From Thermoflexales bacterium (GTDB lineage Bacteria; Chloroflexota; Anaerolineae; Fen-1058), in contig JADGQE010000131.1 in assembly GCA_017882055.1 (NCBI GenBank), forward strand, positions 1 through 9,563: DNA of 9,563 nt, given 5' to 3'. The position numbers were made by a program, and so were the translations under genes. The notes under the pieces were generated by a model. It had not been told where the DNA came from and searched no databases. It saw only the letters and a list, made by a program, of their open reading frames with translations. Below, piece after piece: positions 6,130 to 9,563 of the stretch (position 1 is its first letter; the number at the start of each line of letters is the position of its first letter).

Positions 6130-6821
6130 GATTTCACTTTCAATTTTTGGTAAGACTCGATGAGACCCAGCAGCACGGCGTTGGTGAATTCGGTGAGATG
6201 GCGATGGGCCAGCCGCCAGCTCGCTGAAGCCGAGGCTTCCAGCAAACCCGCCATTTGGATCAGGCTATCGACCATCGAATCGCGGAAGAACAGAAAGGCC
6301 TGCACGGACTCCGTCAGGCTGAGGCTATGCTGCCGGGACAGCGCCGCATAATCATGGCCTAACGCTTGTGCTCTTGATAAACTGCCGGCTCGATCGGCTG
6401 ACGGTTCCAGCGAAGCGGCTAAATCGATTAGAAGGCGGCGGCCCAGATCGCGATGCTGAGTTCGATCGGCGGCATTCAACCGTTCGAGCCACGGCATGTC
6501 CGATTGCTCGATCGTCAATCGGACGCGGCCCAGCGCGCTGTGGATCAGCATCTCGACACTCGCTGAGGGTTCGCGCTGTGACCGGGTTCGCTGTTCCAAT
6601 TCCGATCGGCGAAAGCGACGATGCCCGCCGGCAGTACGCTGGCTGGCGACGCGCCCCTGATTGGCCCAGGTGCGCAGCGTAGCTGGATGCACGCCCAGCA
6701 GATCAGATGCCTGCCGCAGCGACAGCCATTCGGCATCGACCGATTTGTTGTGAGGCCGGGCGGCTTTAGCCGGCGTGACTTTTGTCCGGCGTTGAGGCCG
6801 AACACTCCCTTGAGTCGCCAT
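6126..6821 (-). CDS. MerR/BldC-type helix-turn-helix regulator with helical C-terminal domain
   Basis: A 231-residue DNA-binding protein. After a basic tail (1-27) comes an excisionase/MerR-like winged helix (HTH_17 type): WLSLRQASDLLGVHPATLRTWANQGRV at 32-58 and the wing TAGGHRRFRRSEL at 63-75. The rest (about 88-228) is all-helical, with GHDYAALSRQHSLSLTESVQAF at 155-176 and LTEFTNAVLLGLIESY near the end. This resembles the N-terminal sensor domain of RsbRD-type co-antagonists (RsbRD_N), so the protein may join DNA binding to signal sensing; that comparison is from memory. The ATG at 6821 has only a weak GGA nearby. A sigma70-like promoter lies upstream, with a dyad inside it that the protein might bind to control itself. 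It is the first gene of an operon with the 55-aa and 7-TM membrane proteins. Confidence 0.85.
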   Translation of the reverse strand: MATQGSVRPQRRTKVTPAKAARPHNKSVDAEWLSLRQASDLLGVHPATLRTWANQGRVASQRTAGGHRRFRRSELEQRTRSQREPSASVEMLIHSALGRVRLTIEQSDMPWLERLNAADRTQHRDLGRRLLIDLAASLEPSADRAGSLSRAQALGHDYAALSRQHSLSLTESVQAFLFFRDSMVDSLIQMAGLLEASASASWRLAHRHLTEFTNAVLLGLIESYQKLKVKS

Positions 6822-6861
6822 TGATCCAAATTCTTAGTAAAACGGAGTAAATACCGCGCCG

Positions 6862-6883
6862 ATTCTACACTTTTTGGTAGATT
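6862..6883. promoter_or_regulatory. Dyad ATTCTAC-8-GTAGATT, candidate operator
   Basis: ATTCTAC (6862-6868) and GTAGATT (6877-6883) form an inverted repeat with 6 of 7 positions matched and an 8-nt spacer. It spans the -10 and spacer of the leftward promoter, the location of operators bound by MerR-type proteins, although the promoter spacer here (16 nt) is shorter than the 19-20 nt typical of MerR activation. Confidence 0.45.
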
Positions 6884-6889
6884 TGTCAA
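6862..6889 (-). promoter_or_regulatory. Sigma70-like promoter for the regulator operon
   Basis: On the minus strand TTGACA (plus 6884-6889) and TAGAAT (plus 6862-6867) are separated by 16 nt. The predicted transcript starts about 35 nt before the ATG at 6821. The -35 is a perfect consensus and the -10 differs at one base. Confidence 0.65.
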
Positions 6890-6912
6890 TCGGTCAGGTA
6901 ATAGCATATAAT
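6883..6912 (+). promoter_or_regulatory. Candidate promoter for the rightward operon
   Basis: TTGTCA (6883-6888) and a perfect TATAAT (6907-6912) are 18 nt apart on the plus strand. The -35 occupies almost the same bases as the leftward -35, so the two polymerases would compete. Transcription from here gives a leader of about 158 nt before the ATG at 7077, containing the nested inverted repeat. Confidence 0.55.
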
Positions 6913-6925
6913 CTTTAGAAGTACC

Positions 6926-7040
6926 TGTTTACCGCGTCGCGTATTGCCCAGAAACCTGTACACGAATATCACGAATGTAAAATTGCTCAGAGTATTTTTT
7001 CGTGCAATTCGTGTGATTCGTGTACCCAGCACGGTAAACA
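6926..7040. repeat. Nested inverted repeat in the leader of the rightward operon
   Basis: The outer arms TGTTTACCG (6926-6934) and CGGTAAACA (7032-7040) are perfect 9-bp complements. Inside them GTACACGAATATCACGAAT (6958-6976) and ATTCGTGTGATTCGTGTAC (7007-7025) match at 17 of 19 positions. Each inner arm contains a 7-nt direct repeat (CACGAAT / ATTCGTG) at 9-nt spacing. The loop of 30 nt holds a T6 run. The unit could fold as a long RNA hairpin, bind a protein, or be a dispersed intergenic repeat. Confidence 0.7.
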
Positions 7041-7057
7041 ACTACCTTTAGAATTTC

Positions 7058-7070
7058 CCTTTCGAAAGGA
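7058..7070 (+). promoter_or_regulatory. Ribosome binding site embedded in a 12-bp palindrome
   Basis: AAGGA (7066-7070) lies 6 nt before the ATG at 7077 and supports that start. It overlaps the perfect palindrome CCTTTCGAAAGG (7058-7069), whose left half can pair with the ribosome binding site. Confidence 0.6.
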
Positions 7071-7076
7071 TCAGCG

Positions 7077-7739
7077 ATGAGCGAATCCACATCATCCGGG
7101 CGGTTTCAAACCTTCATCGCCGTGTGCATCGCACTGGCGACTGTGACGGGCGCGGTCCTGGCCGCGCGCGCGAGCGTCTTGAACGACAACGCCAACCAGG
7201 CCGATCAATCCGGCATGTCCAGCACGATCGATCTGGCCCTGGCCCGATCGTCCAACGAAGCGCAGCGCGCCCAAAATCTGACGGCTTTTCTCAGTTTCGC
7301 TCAGCACCAGCGCACCGCGCAGTTGATGGTCAAGGCGATGGATGCCCTCAAACCCGATAGTGCCGAATGGCAACAACTCGACACGCAGTCGTCGGCGGAG
7401 TGGAACAAAGCGGTTAACAGCCGCTACTTCTTTGACACCAGTTACTACGACAAATTCACCGAGACTTTTGATCAGCAGGCTTTCATGGATGGCAAGCTGA
7501 CCGAAGCGGCCTCGTCTCATGATCTCAACCCCGATCCGTATTTCAACTCGGCCGATGCGGGCCGCACGAAGGCAGTCAAGGTGGTGGCGGTGATTGCCCT
7601 GCTGGCGACGGCGTTGCTCAGTTTCGCCGTCGCCGATGTCTTTCGCAGCCGCTTACGCTATGGGCTGGCGGCGTTCGGCAGTGTGATTCTGATCGGATCG
7701 ATTGCCTTGACCGTGCTGATCGAATCGGGTGTACTCTAG
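7077..7739 (+). CDS. Three-helix membrane protein, first of two paralogues
   Basis: A 220-residue protein of unknown function. Helix 1 is at about 11-30 (FQTFIAVCIALATVTGAVLAA). A predicted extracytoplasmic region of about 135 residues follows, largely helical and Gln/Ala-rich (AQNLTAFLSFAQHQRTAQLM) with a block YFFDTSYYDKFTETFDQQAF at 117-136. Helices 2 and 3 are at about 166-187 and 195-216 and are joined by the positive loop FRSRLRYG. That loop and the N-terminus should be cytoplasmic, leaving the short C-terminus outside. The next gene encodes a protein with the same helix positions and weakly similar sequence, so the pair probably arose by duplication. The start has AAGGA 6 nt upstream. 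The stop codon is part of the ribosome binding site of the next gene. Confidence 0.8.
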   Translation: MSESTSSGRFQTFIAVCIALATVTGAVLAARASVLNDNANQADQSGMSSTIDLALARSSNEAQRAQNLTAFLSFAQHQRTAQLMVKAMDALKPDSAEWQQLDTQSSAEWNKAVNSRYFFDTSYYDKFTETFDQQAFMDGKLTEAASSHDLNPDPYFNSADAGRTKAVKVVAVIALLATALLSFAVADVFRSRLRYGLAAFGSVILIGSIALTVLIESGVL

Positions 7740-7743
7740 GAGG
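7737..7743 (+). promoter_or_regulatory. Ribosome binding site overlapping a stop codon
   Basis: TAGGAGG contains the TAG stop of the first membrane protein and a full AGGAGG, 5 nt before the ATG at 7749. This tightly couples translation of the two genes. Confidence 0.75.
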
Positions 7744-7748
7744 CCAAC

Positions 7749-9413
7749 ATGTCTGCCGATAACGCTGCCAACCCTCAGCCGCATAACAAGCGCTTCAACG
7801 CCGTGGTCGTTACCTTGATGTCGATCGTGACGGTTCTCTCCGCGCTGACGGCCTTTTTGCAAAACGACGCCCAGAGCCGATCCAATACGTTGATTCGCGA
7901 TGGCCAACGCTACGCCGTGACGCAGATGGAAACAACGTTGCAAAATCAGCAGCGCGAGAACTATGATTTATACGTCGAGCAACAGTGGTCGGCCCTCACA
8001 TGGGAGCGATCGCTGCAGCTGGGCTCGCCGGTCACGTCGACGCAGACCGTCGATCGATTGGAGAATCTGATGCAGTTGACGGCCGGCTTCAGCCCGCTGA
8101 CGCAGCCGCCTTATCTGAGCAATCCGATCACCGGTTCGCTCGACCTTGCACGCTACTACGCCGAACGTGAATTCGAGCCGAGCTTCTGGCAGCAGCGCCG
8201 CGAGGCCGCGACGGCTCAAGGCAACGATTGGAACAACAAAGCTTCGGCCTACGTGACGGTGCTCACGCTGCTGGCCGTGTCGCTGTTCTTATTCGGTTTA
8301 GCCACGACGATCGGCGGGCGAGTGCGCGGCGCGTTTGTCGTGCTGGGTGTCCTGATCGCGCTGGTCGGCCTGGCGTGGACGACGATCACGGCCTTGCTGC
8401 CCGTGACGGTTCGTCCTGAGGCGGCAATGCAATCTTTTGCGCACGGACATACGGATCTGTATCATGCCTCGACTTTGCGCGGCTGGGGCTACGTCGATCA
8501 AGCGCTGCCGCTGTTTCAGAGTGGCATCGATCAGTTGGATGCGGCGCTGAAGGTTGATCCGAATTATCCGGATGCGTTTGACGAACGCGCGGCGGCTTAT
8601 CTTCAAGCCGGCGAGCAGCAGGTGTTTGAGCGCAAGGATGCATCCCAATTCCTCAATTACGCCATCGAAGATTATCAAGCCGCCTTCGCCAAAGGCAGCA
8701 CTGAACTTACGACGTTGTGGAATCTGGGCTACGCCTATTACCTGCTGGGCAATCACCCCGAAGCGTTGAAGTGGACGGATCGCGCGATCGCGCAAGCACC
8801 CTTGCAGGTTGGCCTGTATCTGAATCGCGCCGTTGCCCTGGTGGGCCTGGGGCAGCAGGCCGCTGCTCTCGCCGCCGTCGATCAGGGCTTTGAGCAGGCC
8901 GCGCGCCAGCCGATCAGCTCGGCCAACTATTATTTCCGGCAGTCGATCTATGATCTCACGCAACTGCTCAGGGCCTGGCCCAATGCCGACCTTGCGGATC
9001 TGTTGAAGGATATAAAAGAGAAGTATGTCTCGCTGCGTTACCGGCACTCCGCGGTGGTGAAATCGATCGGCGCGAAGATTGCGAAGGTGGCTTTTGGCGC
9101 TGCACTCGATGCGCAGAATAATCTGACAGGCATTGCCGATTCTTTCCCGGCAGAGACCGAGCGTGTGTACGTTGGAATTGACTACACCGGCATTCAGTCC
9201 GGTTCGGAGCTTGAGGCGTTGGTCTACGTCAACGATCGTGAAGACGAGACGTTGACGGTGTTGGAAAAATCGAGTTTGCAGGAGTCGGGCACGGCGTCGC
9301 TGCGGATCATCACGCCGTTCATCAGCGCCGGCGGCTTAGCGTCCGGCCATTACCGTGTAGACATTCACGTCGAGGGCGAGCTGTTAGCCAGCGGTGAGTT
9401 TGATATCCAGTAG
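7749..9413 (+). CDS. Three-helix membrane protein with TPR region and C-terminal beta domain
   Basis: A 554-residue protein. Helices lie at about 16-37, 166-187 and 194-217. The second and third are at practically the same positions as in the preceding protein, and both chains place a long polar helical region and an acidic/aromatic block (DLARYYAEREFEPSFWQQRR, 132-150 here) between helices 1 and 2. The loop GGRVRG between helices 2 and 3 is positive, so the remainder should be outside. Residues about 230-385 are TPR-like: YPDAFDERAAAYLQAGEQ, LWNLGYAYYLLGNHPEALKW and LYLNRAVALVGLGQQAAAL carry the spaced A/G/Y/P positions. Residues about 465-554 form a beta-rich domain ending SGHYRVDIHVEGELLASGEFDI, a pattern recalled from extracellular domains of Chloroflexota proteins. 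TPRs usually scaffold other proteins, so an envelope assembly role is plausible; no enzymatic motif is seen. Confidence 0.82.
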   Translation: MSADNAANPQPHNKRFNAVVVTLMSIVTVLSALTAFLQNDAQSRSNTLIRDGQRYAVTQMETTLQNQQRENYDLYVEQQWSALTWERSLQLGSPVTSTQTVDRLENLMQLTAGFSPLTQPPYLSNPITGSLDLARYYAEREFEPSFWQQRREAATAQGNDWNNKASAYVTVLTLLAVSLFLFGLATTIGGRVRGAFVVLGVLIALVGLAWTTITALLPVTVRPEAAMQSFAHGHTDLYHASTLRGWGYVDQALPLFQSGIDQLDAALKVDPNYPDAFDERAAAYLQAGEQQVFERKDASQFLNYAIEDYQAAFAKGSTELTTLWNLGYAYYLLGNHPEALKWTDRAIAQAPLQVGLYLNRAVALVGLGQQAAALAAVDQGFEQAARQPISSANYYFRQSIYDLTQLLRAWPNADLADLLKDIKEKYVSLRYRHSAVVKSIGAKIAKVAFGAALDAQNNLTGIADSFPAETERVYVGIDYTGIQSGSELEALVYVNDREDETLTVLEKSSLQESGTASLRIITPFISAGGLASGHYRVDIHVEGELLASGEFDIQ

Positions 9414-9563
9414 GTGCGTTACTGCTCAGCCGTTGCACAATGCGCCGTACGGTGTCACGCTCCGCGCCGCACATGATCGCCCGCCGACACATACGGAGCA
9501 GTGCTCCCGTGCAGGCAGCGATCATTTGCCGATGAGACCGCCCGCCGATGAAGTCGGCGGGCT
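9414..9563. other. Apparent non-coding end of window with hairpins
   Basis: No reading frame here looks like a gene; the minus-strand frame ending at 9525 is short, Arg-rich and runs over the end of the TPR gene. The region holds GGAGCA-G-TGCTCC (9495-9507), a near-perfect palindrome. It is followed at the edge by the terminator-like stem listed separately. A small RNA or the flank of the next gene cannot be excluded. Confidence 0.5.
9540..9562. terminator. GC-rich stem-loop, probable terminator
   Basis: GCCCGCCGA (9540-9548) and TCGGCGGGC (9554-9562) are perfect 9-bp complements around a 5-nt loop. The stem is strong and lies about 130 nt after the rightward operon. The window ends one base later, so a following T-run cannot be checked. 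Confidence 0.65.

Noticed and set aside
6862..6889. Classical MerR-activated promoter with a 19-20 nt spacer
   Set aside because: The spacer here is 16 nt, so twist-type MerR activation is not supported; the dyad is kept only as a candidate operator.
8298..9047. 249-residue minus-strand frame opposite the TPR region
   Set aside because: It is a mirror frame of a gene with clear TPR pattern; its sequence is Arg/Gln/Ile-rich with no domain.
9322..9525. Minus-strand frame at the end of the window
   Set aside because: It overlaps the end of the well supported TPR gene, has an Arg/Cys-rich composition, and lacks a ribosome site and any known motif.

Overview
The window reads as a chromosomal segment of a moderately GC-rich bacterium, most likely a member of the Chloroflexota. 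This placement is inferred from gene content and was not tested by database search. It rests on a sortase with a TCWP catalytic motif, a DUF6391-type protein, a 'GGHRRF' helix-turn-helix regulator, short degenerate AATCNNN intergenic tandem repeats and GAAACCCGGTTTC palindromes. A HIP1-like excess of CGATCG is also present, which is classically a cyanobacterial trait, so that phylum is the main alternative. No rRNA, tRNA, CRISPR array, transposase or phage structural gene is visible.

Layout. (1) 1-1531, plus strand: the 3' end of an FtsK/SpoIIIE-type ATPase, then a two-helix membrane protein and a small basic protein resembling DUF6504. The spacing is tight (8-nt gap, then a 23-nt overlap), which suggests one transcript. 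(2) 1551-1601: a strong stem-loop between convergent genes. (3) 1605-6821, minus strand throughout; in transcription order (right to left) it runs: a helix-turn-helix regulator; a 55-aa single-span membrane protein coupled to it by an ATGA overlap; a seven-helix membrane protein; a palindromic repeat; a sortase; a nucleoside phosphorylase-family protein; a DUF6391 protein; DNA polymerase III subunit delta (holA); and a Pmp3/YqaE small membrane protein. (4) 6822-7076: a divergent control region with overlapping sigma70-like promoters, a dyad between them, and a nested inverted repeat in the leader of the rightward operon. (5) 7077-9413, plus strand: two adjacent genes for membrane proteins of the same unusual three-helix design; the second adds a TPR region and a C-terminal beta-rich domain. 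(6) 9414-9563: no convincing gene, two hairpins.

How the parts may work together. holA is replication housekeeping and the FtsK-like ATPase is probably a DNA or protein translocase. The most interesting unit is the divergent locus 5213-9413. A regulator with an all-helical sensor-like C-terminal part is co-transcribed with a tiny membrane protein and a 7-TM protein. It faces, across a shared promoter region, a two-gene operon of paralogous membrane proteins whose large domains are predicted to lie outside the cytoplasmic membrane. A regulated envelope function is a reasonable hypothesis, but no biochemical role can be read from the sequence.
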